Under the pieces are notes generated by a model, which saw nothing but the letters and a program-made list of their open reading frames with translations, was not told the DNA's origin and searched no databases. A program made the position numbers and the translations under genes. Below are positions 1 through 7,910 of a stretch of 52,426 bases of DNA, in pieces (positions within the stretch are counted from its first letter, which is position 1; each line of letters opens with the position of its first letter). Location: assembly GCA_937923175.1 (NCBI GenBank), contig CALALB010000046.1, positions 1-52,426 on the forward strand, written 5' to 3'. Source of the DNA: an uncultured Chromatiaceae bacterium. Its GTDB lineage: Bacteria > Pseudomonadota > Gammaproteobacteria > Chromatiales > Chromatiaceae.

Positions 1-32
1 AGGATCGAGGGCGCGATCAGATCAGGGCGCAT
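1..32 (-). CDS. rpe: Ribulose-phosphate 3-epimerase, N-terminal fragment cut by the window edge
   Basis: Only the first ten codons and part of the next are present, read leftward from an ATG at 32-30. They encode M-R-P-D-L-I-A-P-S-I, which matches the usual Rpe opening (LIAPSIL). A GGAG ribosome site lies at 42-39, six bases before the ATG. The enzyme interconverts ribulose 5-phosphate and xylulose 5-phosphate in the Calvin and pentose phosphate cycles, which suits a phototrophic autotroph. The call rests on about ten residues, so the family is likely but not certain. The gene diverges from the aldo/keto reductase; bases 33-279 hold no other gene that I can see. Confidence 0.55.
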   Translation of the reverse strand, partial: MRPDLIAPSI

Positions 33-279
33 AGCGGTCTCCGGCAAGTCTAGCCAAGCACAACATGGGGCATGATCAACCGATGAAACCCCACCCCCAA
101 GGGCGACTCACTCTACCCGATACACCACCATTTTTCACGATGAACGGGGGGATCCTGGTCGTATCCCCTCAAGCCAGATAGGTAATCCGCACCCTATATG
201 GGATGGGGGCATCGACACCCACATCGGCTCGGATTCAAATTGTCTGGTTGGTAACTAGCAGATCAGGAGTTTGAGTGAG

Positions 280-1323
280 ATGATGCACTATCGACCGCTT
301 GGCCGAACCGAGATTCAAGTCAGCACCCTCTGTCTGGGGACCATGACCTTTGGCGAACAAAACACCGAGGCCGAGGCCCATGCCCAATTGGATCTGGCCT
401 TTGCCGTCGGGATCAATTTCATCGATACCGCCGAGATCTATCCGGTTCCCCCACGCGCCCAGACCCAGGGCTTAACCGAGACCATCATCGGCAACTGGCT
501 GAAAAACCGCCGCTGTCGCGATCGGGTGATCCTGGCTACCAAGGTCGCAGGTCCGGCGGATTGGCTGCCCTATCTGCGCGGTGGCAAGGCCAGGCTCGAT
601 CGGCCCAATATCGAGGCGGCGCTGGATGCAAGCCTAAAACGGCTTCAGACTGACTGGATCGACCTCTATCAGCTCCATTGGCCGGATCGACGGACCAACT
701 TTTTTGGCAAGCTCGGCTATGTCCCTGAGGATGACACCTCGAGCGTCCCCTTGTGGGAGACACTTGATGTCCTTGGGGATCTAGTCAAGGCAGGCAAGAT
801 CCGCTATGTTGGGGTCTCCAATGAAACGCCCTGGGGACTGATGCGCTATCTAGCGCTGGCTGAACAGCATGATCTGCCGCGGGTCGTCAGCATCCAGAAC
901 CCCTATAACCTGCTCAATCGCACCTTCGAGATTGGGCTGGCCGAGATCGCCATCCGCGAGCACTGCGGTCTTTTGGCCTATTCGCCCTTGGGCTTTGGGG
1001 TGCTCTCGGGCAAATATCTCAATGGTCAGCGTCCGCCTGGGGCACGGATCACCCGATATGAACGTTTTGGCCGTTATCTCAACCCCGAGGCCGAGCGCGC
1101 CACTGCCGAATATGTGGCCTTGGCGCATCTGCATGGACTCGATCCAGCGCAGATGGCCTTGGCCTGGGTGACTAGCCGCCCCTTCGTCACCTCGACCATC
1201 ATCGGCGCCACCACCCTTGAGCAGCTCGAGAGCAATATCGGCAGCCTAGATGTCAGGCTCGACGATGCGGTGATCGCTGGCATCGAGTCGATCCATACCA
1301 AACAACCCAATCCAGCGCCTTGA
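280..1323 (+). CDS. tas: Aldo/keto reductase, Tas-like
   Basis: NADPH-dependent oxidoreductase of the aldo/keto reductase superfamily, about 347 residues, close in length and layout to E. coli Tas. The N terminus is typical (YRPLGRTEIQVSTLCLGTM). The catalytic tetrad is visible: Asp in FIDTAEIYP, Tyr in the same motif, Lys in ILATKVAGP and His in LYQLHWPDR. The C-terminal cofactor region reads STIIGATTLEQLESNI. A TTG at 271 is in frame, but AGGAG at 265-269 is too close to it and sits ten bases before the ATG at 280, so 280 is preferred. The physiological substrate cannot be read from sequence. It appears to be transcribed alone. Confidence 0.85.
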   Translation: MMHYRPLGRTEIQVSTLCLGTMTFGEQNTEAEAHAQLDLAFAVGINFIDTAEIYPVPPRAQTQGLTETIIGNWLKNRRCRDRVILATKVAGPADWLPYLRGGKARLDRPNIEAALDASLKRLQTDWIDLYQLHWPDRRTNFFGKLGYVPEDDTSSVPLWETLDVLGDLVKAGKIRYVGVSNETPWGLMRYLALAEQHDLPRVVSIQNPYNLLNRTFEIGLAEIAIREHCGLLAYSPLGFGVLSGKYLNGQRPPGARITRYERFGRYLNPEAERATAEYVALAHLHGLDPAQMALAWVTSRPFVTSTIIGATTLEQLESNIGSLDVRLDDAVIAGIESIHTKQPNPAP

Positions 1324-1478
1324 GTGGGGCTGAGTTGAGTTGGTCTGGGATATCTGAGCGATCCGGACGCCGTTCAATCAGCCGGCCAATCCCTGGTCCC
1401 CCCTAAAGGCGAGGGGGCACAGTGCGTGCCCTGGGGGAGCTGGCGCTTTATATATCATCTAAAATCGAAGGAGGCGGC

Positions 1479-1859
1479 ATGTGGTCGCCTATCAGATCCA
1501 CCGTGAAGCCAGGAGATATCCGCTACCTCTGCAAGACGCCGAATCTCACCCAGCAGCAGTTTGCCGAGCTGTTGGGCGTGTCTTTCGTCACGCTGGACCG
1601 CTGGGAGAACCGCCAAACCAGGCCCTCCGTGCTGGGGCTGGCCAGGCTGCAGGGGGAGCATGGCCAGCCTACTGGCGATGCTCGCGAAGCGCCGCCCCGG
1701 CTCGATTTTCAGGGCGATTCCAACGCGCTGCGCGAGGCCACTACAGGCCATCCGCTTCGCATCTGGGGGATGGCGGGGATCGGCGATGACAACCCGGTGG
1801 TCGGTCAATCCATTGTCGATCGGATCAATGCAGTGCTGTCCCAGATCAAGGAAGGATAG
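1479..1859 (+). CDS. Small XRE-type helix-turn-helix protein
   Basis: A 126-residue protein with one clear XRE/Cro-like DNA-binding domain at about residues 12-50 (LTQQQFAELLGVSFVTLDRW, followed by ENRQTRPS). An AAGGAGG site at 1468-1474 supports the ATG at 1479 over an in-frame upstream start at 1422. The C-terminal half, including RLDFQGDSNALREATTGH, has no domain I can name. It faintly recalls the linker before the helicase core in some SNF2-like proteins that carry an N-terminal HTH, so this may be a truncated relic. Its stop lies 8 bases before the ABC ATPase start, so it could regulate the exporter. Function unknown. Confidence 0.55.
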   Translation: MWSPIRSTVKPGDIRYLCKTPNLTQQQFAELLGVSFVTLDRWENRQTRPSVLGLARLQGEHGQPTGDAREAPPRLDFQGDSNALREATTGHPLRIWGMAGIGDDNPVVGQSIVDRINAVLSQIKEG

Positions 1860-1867
1860 AAGCCGGC

Positions 1868-2791
1868 GTGAGCTCAGCCCACCAAACCTGCCGTGCCGAC
1901 TCATCCGTTGCCCCCTTGCTGGTAGCCAATGATCTGGTGCGGATCTATCCCAATGGGGTGCAGGCGGTGGATGGGATCAGCCTGACTGTCGCCCAGGGCG
2001 AATGCCTGGGTTTGCTGGGGCCGAATGGGGCGGGCAAGACGACCACTCTCGAGATGCTCGAGGGTCTGCAGACCCCGACGGCAGGTGAGATCCTGTTCAA
2101 AGGCCGGCCGCTGGATCGCGCCTATCGCGAGGCGATCGGGATTCAGTTTCAAACCACAGCGCTGCAGGATTTTCAGACCGTCGGCGAGGCGCTGCGCATG
2201 TTTGCAAGCCTCTACCGGCGTCGCGCCAACCTGGACTCATTGATCCGGCTCTGTCATCTAGAGGATCTCTTGACGCGCGAGACCCGCCGGCTGTCGGGCG
2301 GACAACGCCAAAGATTGCTTTTGGCCATTGCCTTGGTCAATGAGCCTGAGCTGGTCTTTCTCGATGAGCCGACGACTGGTCTGGATCCGCATGCCAGACG
2401 CAATTTCTGGGCCTTAATCGAGACGATCCGCCGGCGCAAGACCACCATCCTGATCACGACCCATTACATGGAAGAGGCTGCGCGGCTGTGCGATCGGGTG
2501 GCGTTCATCGATCGTGGACGCATCATCGCCAAGGGCAGGCCGCAGGAGTTGATCCGCGCCCATTTCCCCGCCTATCTCATCTGCTTGCCGCAAAGCGCCT
2601 GGCCACCAGAGCTGCCCCTTCCTGCCAATGCCGTCGTCGGCGAGGGCGAGATCGAGCTTCCAGTGGATGCAGTCGCACCACGCTTGCTGGAGCTCGAGCG
2701 GACCGGGGTCGATCTAGGCGCGCTGCGCGTCAGCCGACCCAGTCTCGAGGATCTGTTTCTTAAACTTACCGGCCACCGGCTCAGAGGTTAA
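1868..2791 (+). CDS. ABC-2 type exporter, ATP-binding protein
   Basis: ATPase subunit of a DrrA/NodI-like exporter, 307 residues. Walker A is GPNGAGKTT at about residues 52-60, the signature is LSGGQRQR, Walker B is LVFLDEPTTGLDP, and the switch histidine follows in ITTHYMEEA. After about residue 220 comes the C-terminal extension usual for this subfamily. The start is a GTG at 1868, eleven bases after AAGGAAGGA at 1848-1856. It is followed after three bases by its permease, so the pair forms an operon, perhaps together with the HTH gene. The cargo (drug, lipid or polysaccharide) cannot be deduced. Confidence 0.9.
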   Translation: MSSAHQTCRADSSVAPLLVANDLVRIYPNGVQAVDGISLTVAQGECLGLLGPNGAGKTTTLEMLEGLQTPTAGEILFKGRPLDRAYREAIGIQFQTTALQDFQTVGEALRMFASLYRRRANLDSLIRLCHLEDLLTRETRRLSGGQRQRLLLAIALVNEPELVFLDEPTTGLDPHARRNFWALIETIRRRKTTILITTHYMEEAARLCDRVAFIDRGRIIAKGRPQELIRAHFPAYLICLPQSAWPPELPLPANAVVGEGEIELPVDAVAPRLLELERTGVDLGALRVSRPSLEDLFLKLTGHRLRG

Positions 2792-2794
2792 GTC

Positions 2795-3832
2795 ATGTGG
2801 AGACGGATCTTTGCCATCCTGATTGCCCGCAACCGCGAATTTTATCGCGATCGCGCCAGCCTGGCCTGGAATCTCGTGATGCCAATCCTGATGGTCTTGG
2901 CCTTTGCCTTGCTTTTTCAGAACGAGCGCCCGCTCCTTAAGATCGGGGTGCTGACTGCGGAGGGGGGGATGGAAGGCGTTGTCGCCCCTTTGCGCGAGCT
3001 TCATTCTCTGACCTTGGTACCTATCGCACCTCAAGACCGACCCCTTGCGATCCGCAAGCTCGAGCGCCACCAGCTCGATCTATTGCTTGAGCCAGGCAGT
3101 CCACCGCGTTATTGGCTCAATACCGAATCCAATCGCAGCCAACTGGCCGAGTACCTGTTGCTGGGTATTGGTTCGATGTGCTCGGCACCGGAGTCGACCT
3201 GTATCCCCCAGCGCCAGACTCTTGAAGGCAGACCGCTGCGCTATGTCGATTGGGTACTCCCGGGGGTCCTGGCCATGAATATCCTGTTTTCCAGCCTCTG
3301 GGGGGTTGGCTGGGTGATCGTGCGCTATCGCAAAAACCAGGTGCTGCGCCGGCTCAAGGCGACGCCTTTGAATCCCGCCGAGTTTTTAGTCGCCCAGGTT
3401 TTGTCGCGCCTGTTGGTGGTGCTGGTCGTCAATGCGGTCGTATATGTCATCGCGGATGCTCTGCTCGATGTGCCGAGGCAGGGGTCATATTGGGTGCTAC
3501 TGCTGGTCTATATGGCGGGTTCTTTATGTCTGATCAGCCTGGGGCTCCTGGTTGCAACCAGACTCCACAATGAGGAGCTGGCCGATGGTTTATTAAACCT
3601 GATCTCCTGGCCGATGCTGCTCTTTTCAGGGGTCTGGTTCTCCCTGGAGGGCGCCAATCCCCTGGTCCACTGGTTTGCTCGGCTCTTGCCGATGACCTAT
3701 CTGGTCGATACAGCCCGAGCGGTGATGCTCGATGGGGCAGGTCTTGCTGAGATCGGGTGGCCGCTGTTGATCCTTTTGACATTTGCCGTGGTGTTTTTGA
3801 CATTGGCGGCGCGCCTGTTCCGGTGGGAGTAA
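2795..3832 (+). CDS. ABC-2 type exporter, membrane permease
   Basis: Inner-membrane partner of the preceding ATPase, 345 residues. One membrane helix lies near residues 25-45 (LAWNLVMPILMVLAFALLFQ), followed by a periplasmic region of about 110 residues. Five or so helices follow from about residue 150, with the ABC-2 motif around ENPLVHWFARLLPMTYLVD. This is the DrrB/YhhJ topology with a large first loop. It starts three bases after the ATPase stop, which indicates translational coupling. The substrate is unknown. Confidence 0.88.
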   Translation: MWRRIFAILIARNREFYRDRASLAWNLVMPILMVLAFALLFQNERPLLKIGVLTAEGGMEGVVAPLRELHSLTLVPIAPQDRPLAIRKLERHQLDLLLEPGSPPRYWLNTESNRSQLAEYLLLGIGSMCSAPESTCIPQRQTLEGRPLRYVDWVLPGVLAMNILFSSLWGVGWVIVRYRKNQVLRRLKATPLNPAEFLVAQVLSRLLVVLVVNAVVYVIADALLDVPRQGSYWVLLLVYMAGSLCLISLGLLVATRLHNEELADGLLNLISWPMLLFSGVWFSLEGANPLVHWFARLLPMTYLVDTARAVMLDGAGLAEIGWPLLILLTFAVVFLTLAARLFRWE

Positions 3833-3921
3833 CCCGCCCCAATCAGGAAGGGGCTTCCGTTGCGCAATGTCTACGCAAATCCCGCCATCGCTGGCCCAAT
3901 CACTCACCCCGGTGCAAACGA

Positions 3922-3960
3922 CGTCATTGCGAGGGCCAGAAGGCCCGAAGCAATTGGCTG
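3922..3960. repeat. Interspersed REP-like repeat, copy 1
   Basis: This non-coding element starts with CGTCATTGCGAGGGCC, then reads AGAAGGCCCGAAGCAAT. Its core GGGCC-aga-aGGCCC can fold back on itself. A near-identical copy in the opposite orientation lies at 51727-51765, and a shorter version lies near 9592-9616. The wording resembles the widespread CGTCATTGCGAG...GAAGCAAT repeat class of proteobacteria. It sits between the exporter and rlpA, whose 3' ends converge here. Confidence 0.6.
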
Positions 3961-4049
3961 GCGTTGTTTGCTCAGTCGCTGCCAAATGAGGATGAGAGCC
4001 CGGGGGGCAGTAGGGGGCATGCCGGTGCATGCCCCGGTGAGGTTGCTGA

Positions 4050-4442
4050 TTAGCTGTCCCTGTCGGGCGTGGCCAAGATCTTGACGGCTACCCGGGCGGT
4101 GCCGCGTTCAACTATCCCAAGCTCACGGGCGGCCTGTTTGGAGAGGTCGAGGATACGGCCTCTGACGAATGGGCCGCGGTCATTCACCCGCACGACCACG
4201 CTGCGCCCGGTCTTGGTATCCGTGACCCGGATCTGGGTACCGAGCGGCAATGTTCTGTGTGCGGCGCTCAGTTGGTTTTTGTTGTATGGCTGACCGCTTG
4301 CCGTGCGGCGCCCGTGAAATTTGTCGTGATAGACTGAGGCAATGCCCTGTTGGACATGACCAGACTCGCTCGTTTCTGCGGCATTGCTGGATAATGGCAT
4401 AAAGCCGGTCAGCAATCCGGCAGTCAAAAGCGCCTTCTTCAT
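4050..4442 (-). CDS. rlpA: RlpA-like double-psi beta-barrel lipoprotein or secreted protein
   Basis: A 130-residue envelope protein with a signal peptide (MKKALLTAGLLTGFMPLSSNA, cleavage before AETS) and one RlpA-type double-psi beta-barrel. The barrel motifs are GIASVYHDKFHGRRTASG, LPLGTQIRVTD and RVNDRGPFVRGRILDLS. RlpA proteins bind or cleave septal peptidoglycan lacking stem peptides. There is no lipobox cysteine at the cleavage site and no C-terminal SPOR domain, so this is a short soluble version. The catalytic activity of such short forms is uncertain. It is transcribed alone, from the side holding the tandem repeat at 4526-4555. Confidence 0.82.
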   Translation of the reverse strand: MKKALLTAGLLTGFMPLSSNAAETSESGHVQQGIASVYHDKFHGRRTASGQPYNKNQLSAAHRTLPLGTQIRVTDTKTGRSVVVRVNDRGPFVRGRILDLSKQAARELGIVERGTARVAVKILATPDRDS

Positions 4443-4525
4443 GGAGCCAACCTCCTATTTTAAAAGGGGATTTTTGCTGCATCGATCAGCAACAGCCCCT
4501 CTCACCTAAAGGGAAAGCTGAGTCT

Positions 4526-4555
4526 AAGGGAAAACCCTAGAAGGGTAAACCCTAA
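4526..4555. repeat. Two-copy 15-bp tandem repeat between rlpA and the tnpB relic
   Basis: Two copies of AAGGGWAAACCCTA (W is A in the first, T in the second), each plus one base, run head to tail, with a third partial AGGG after them. Each unit has AGGG and CCCT arms that can pair over four bases. The position is downstream of the tnpB relic and 84 bases upstream of the rlpA start, so this could be the right-end hairpin of the dead insertion sequence or an rlpA operator. Confidence 0.6.
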
Positions 4556-4641
4556 GGGCGCCATTTTCTAGCAAATCGTGTAAAATTTAGGGTCTATGAG
4601 GCAATACCGGCTGTTTACTTCGGGCCTTCCTCTCCCCAGGT

Positions 4642-5230
4642 TTAATCTCCAGCGAAACGCTCCGGAGGTCCGTCTAGGGCGGCCAGGCCATCTCTCAGCA
4701 GGTTCTTTGCCGCATCCATATTGCGGTCGTGGGTCTCGCCACAGGTTGGACATGTCTAATTGCACACCGACAGTGGCAAGATTGATACAGTTGATACCCA
4801 CAGGCCGAGCAGGTCTTGCTGCTGGCAAGGAAACGACCCGCAACCATCACCTGAGCCCCCCGCATCGCTGTCTGGTAGTCCATTGCCGGCGAAACTCGAA
4901 GAGGGCCAGGTCCATGATGGAGCGCGCCAGATGCCGGCTTTCCAGCATGCCGCGCACGTGCAAATCCTCGATGGCGATGGTGTGAAACCTGCTCGTGAGA
5001 TCTGCCGTGAGAAGGCATCGGGTTGAATCTCGACAATGCGGGCATGAAGCCGCGCCAAGCGCATTTGGGCCTGCTTGCGGTTGGCCGAACCTTGTTGGTG
5101 GCAGCTTAGGCTGCGCGAGAGCCTGGGAAGCCGGTTGAGATGCCCGCCTGCCGTGTGCTCGAGAGCCAACTTCCCAGATGTCTCTCAGCGGCACAGGGTC
5201 GTGATCGACACGCCCAACGCTGCAGCCTCA
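4642..5230 (-). pseudogene. tnpB: Degenerate IS200/IS605-family tnpB (OrfB), C-terminal half
   Basis: Pieces of a TnpB-like RNA-guided nuclease read on the minus strand but in different frames. One frame gives SANRKQAQMRLARLHARI; a second gives HTIAIEDLHVRGMLESRHLA, holding the RuvC-II glutamate. A third gives ASSKTCSACG, the first zinc-ribbon knuckle, and a fourth gives TCPTCGETHDRNMDAAKNL, the second knuckle with the last RuvC aspartate. At least three frameshifts and one stop separate them. The N-terminal half is missing and the first RuvC aspartate is not recognisable near 5215. The stop after FAGD is at 4642-4644. No tnpA accompanies it. It is a dead relic. Confidence 0.8.
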
Positions 5231-5240
5231 CCTAGGCTGA

Positions 5241-7910
5241 CTAATCCTTCCATATTGGAAGGTATTGAATATCTTTGGTAATATTTTTACCGAACTGTTC
5301 AAGCCCTTTCTCACGGCAATCCATGTCGGACAGGGGGCCGACGAGCCCTGCTGGCAGATCTGTCCGCGCGCTGATCAGTGACACCCAGACGCTCGCCAAA
5401 TAGGGCACCGATTGGGCCAGCAGGACCATTGCCCAAACCTGTACATCCAGCATCGAGGCATCCTCCCGCTGAATAACTGCCCAGGCTGCCAACCAAAAGG
5501 CGCAGGCCAACAGCATCTCCTCGCGCGCATCGGCTAAGGCGCGGATTAGGGCGGGTGAGCGGGCGAGCTTGGGCGTGCGAAAGAAGCCGAGGTGGCCGGT
5601 GAAAAGGCCAGCCAGGATGGCGCGGGCGATGGTATGCGAGAGCGCAAGTCCAGCTAAACCGGCGGCAATGCCTTGCCTGAAGGTCGCGCTGACCCGGCGG
5701 CGATATAACACCAGGCTTTTGATGAGCTTGAACCCAAAGAGCACCAAGGGAACCAGGGCAATGCTGAGATAGGGCGGCGTTATGGTTTTGGGGGCGAGGA
5801 CCATGGCCACCGACCAACCGAGCGCGACCAGATTGAACAGCAGGTTGAATCCATCGGCAAACCAGGGCAGCCAACCGGCGATGAAATGATAGCGCTGGCC
5901 GAAGGTCAGCTGGCTGGGACGCAGGCCCAACAGCTCGCGGCGATGGTGGAGCAGGATGCGCACCGCACCATAGGCCCAACGATAACGCTGTTTGCGAAAA
6001 TCGGCGAAGGTGTCCGGCATCAGACCCTGGCCATAGGTGCAAGGGATATAGAGCGCCTGGTAGCCGGCCGCAAAGACCCTTAGACCCAGTTCGGCATCCT
6101 CGGTGATACACCATTCCGCCCAGCCGCCGAGCGATTCCAAAACCGGACGGCGGATCATGGTCATGGTGCCATGCTGGATGATGGCATTGCGCTCGTTGCG
6201 CGTGATCATGCCGATGTGGAAAAAGCCGCGATATTCGGCCAGACACATGGCCTTGAAGGCACTCTGGCCCCCGTCTCGATAATCCTGGGGTGCTTGCACA
6301 ATGGCGATCTGCTGGTCGGTGAATGCGGGTGCCAGGTGTCGCAACCATTGGGGGCGGACGATATAGTCGGCATCGATCACGGCCACGACCTCAGCGCGCG
6401 GATCGGTCTGACGCAGGGCAAAGTTGAGCGCCCCAGCCTTATAGCCGGTGAGCGGTGCGACATGAAAAAATCGAAAGCGCGGCCCGAGACGTTCGCAATA
6501 GTCCCTGACCGGTTCCCAGACCGCAGGGTCCTGGGTGTTGTTGTCGATCACCAGGACCTCAAAGGCGGGATAATCGAGTGCAGCCAACCCATCCAGGGTC
6601 TCTTTGAGCATCTCGGGCGGTTCGTTATAGGCGGGGACATGGATGGAGACGAAGGGTAGGTCTGCATCGGACACTAAACGCAAGGGGAAGGGTCTACGCC
6701 ATTTGCGCAGCCACAATGCCTCGGCCCATTCATGGGCCTCGGCCATCAGGAGGACTACTACCCCCACCCCGCCGATCAATAGCAGGATCCCAACCAGGGT
6801 CGTGGCCGGGGTCATGTATTGGCGCGTGTAGTCATAGATGATCCAGACTGCAGCCGTCGAGGTGGCATAGGTGATCAGGGCCAAGAATCCCTTGCCGCGG
6901 TTCGCCAGGGTCTCGCTGTCGCGATACAGCAGGGTCAGGAGCAATACCCCTATGACCACCGAAAGACCTGCGAGCTCGCGCCAGTGTGGGATGCGCACCA
7001 CGGGTTCAGTAAAGACAAACTTGGGCCTGCGATTGACATCGTAGACCCCCCAATAGGTCCCAGCCGCACCCTCGGTCTTGATCTTCCAAGGCTGATCGAA
7101 GGCCTCCATGACGTAATAGACATGGCGTTCAGACTCGGCGATGGCTAAAAAGCGGCGCAGAAAACGGGTCTGATTGGCAAGCGAGGGCTCGGCCCCGCGA
7201 TTGCGTCGGCCATTGCTCGGCCAGCCGATCTCCCCGATGATCATAGGCTTGCCGGGATAGGCCGCCTTGACCTGGTTATAGCGATTGAGTGCATAGTCCA
7301 CCGCCTGCTCGAGTGGGATCCCCTCCCAATAGGGCAAGAGATGGAGTGTGATGAAATCCACATGTTCGACGAGCTCCGGGTGTTTGAGCCAGATGTGCCA
7401 GGGCTCAGCGGTGCTGACTGGGACATGGGTCAAGCGTCTGATCCGTTCGAGATAACCGATCAGCTCATCGACACTGACATCGCGGCGCAGGATCGCCTCA
7501 TTGCCCACGATCACCCGGATCACATTGCGATAACCGCGTGCCAACACCTCGTGCAATCGCGCAAGTTCGGACTCATTGGCCTTGCGGTCGGGTCCGATCC
7601 AGGCGCCGAGGGTGACATTCAGCCGATGCGAGGCGGCAAGGGACGGGAGCTCGGCAAGCGGCCCATCGACGGTATAGGAGCGCACCGCCCAAGCACGCCC
7701 CTCCAGCAATGCCAGATCGGCATCGATCTCCGCAAGGCTTGGATAGCGCTTGAGGATGGGATCATGACCGGCGCGCATCGGCGAGAAGGCAAATCCCTGG
7801 ATGCGGCTCGGCCAAGGGGGTTCCTCCTTGGGGCGGTTGAGGATCCACCAGGCAGAGACGGTGAGCACAGCGATCAAAAGAGGGATGATGAGATCGGCCA
7901 GGCGATTCAT
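5241..7910 (-). CDS. Membrane beta-glucan synthase: GH17-like domain fused to GT2 glycosyltransferase (NdvB-like)
   Basis: 889 residues. After one N-terminal membrane anchor, a glycoside hydrolase 17-like domain spans about 36-300, with candidate catalytic Glu138 (VGNEA) and Glu227 (IIGEIGWPS). Helices at about 315-390 lead to a processive GT2 domain at about 418-700: VPAYNEPPEM, DAD at 513-515, TED at 603-605 and QRYRW at 641-645. Several C-terminal helices form the export channel. The same arrangement occurs in bradyrhizobial NdvC/NdvB systems and Pseudomonas NdvB-type proteins that make periplasmic beta-1,3-glucans. UDP-glucose use is inferred. The start overlaps the upstream gene by four bases (ATGA), which indicates coupling. 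Confidence 0.85.
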   Translation of the reverse strand: MNRLADLIIPLLIAVLTVSAWWILNRPKEEPPWPSRIQGFAFSPMRAGHDPILKRYPSLAEIDADLALLEGRAWAVRSYTVDGPLAELPSLAASHRLNVTLGAWIGPDRKANESELARLHEVLARGYRNVIRVIVGNEAILRRDVSVDELIGYLERIRRLTHVPVSTAEPWHIWLKHPELVEHVDFITLHLLPYWEGIPLEQAVDYALNRYNQVKAAYPGKPMIIGEIGWPSNGRRNRGAEPSLANQTRFLRRFLAIAESERHVYYVMEAFDQPWKIKTEGAAGTYWGVYDVNRRPKFVFTEPVVRIPHWRELAGLSVVIGVLLLTLLYRDSETLANRGKGFLALITYATSTAAVWIIYDYTRQYMTPATTLVGILLLIGGVGVVVLLMAEAHEWAEALWLRKWRRPFPLRLVSDADLPFVSIHVPAYNEPPEMLKETLDGLAALDYPAFEVLVIDNNTQDPAVWEPVRDYCERLGPRFRFFHVAPLTGYKAGALNFALRQTDPRAEVVAVIDADYIVRPQWLRHLAPAFTDQQIAIVQAPQDYRDGGQSAFKAMCLAEYRGFFHIGMITRNERNAIIQHGTMTMIRRPVLESLGGWAEWCITEDAELGLRVFAAGYQALYIPCTYGQGLMPDTFADFRKQRYRWAYGAVRILLHHRRELLGLRPSQLTFGQRYHFIAGWLPWFADGFNLLFNLVALGWSVAMVLAPKTITPPYLSIALVPLVLFGFKLIKSLVLYRRRVSATFRQGIAAGLAGLALSHTIARAILAGLFTGHLGFFRTPKLARSPALIRALADAREEMLLACAFWLAAWAVIQREDASMLDVQVWAMVLLAQSVPYLASVWVSLISARTDLPAGLVGPLSDMDCREKGLEQFGKNITKDIQYLPIWKD

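Noticed and set aside
1396-1420. Terminator between the aldo/keto reductase and the HTH gene
   Set aside because: The C-run and G-run can pair over only about five bases and no T-run follows.
5311-6348. 345-codon open frame on the minus strand inside the GH17-GT2 gene
   Set aside because: It is an alternative frame of the strongly supported glycosyltransferase on the same strand and is low in recognisable motifs. High GC leaves such frames open.
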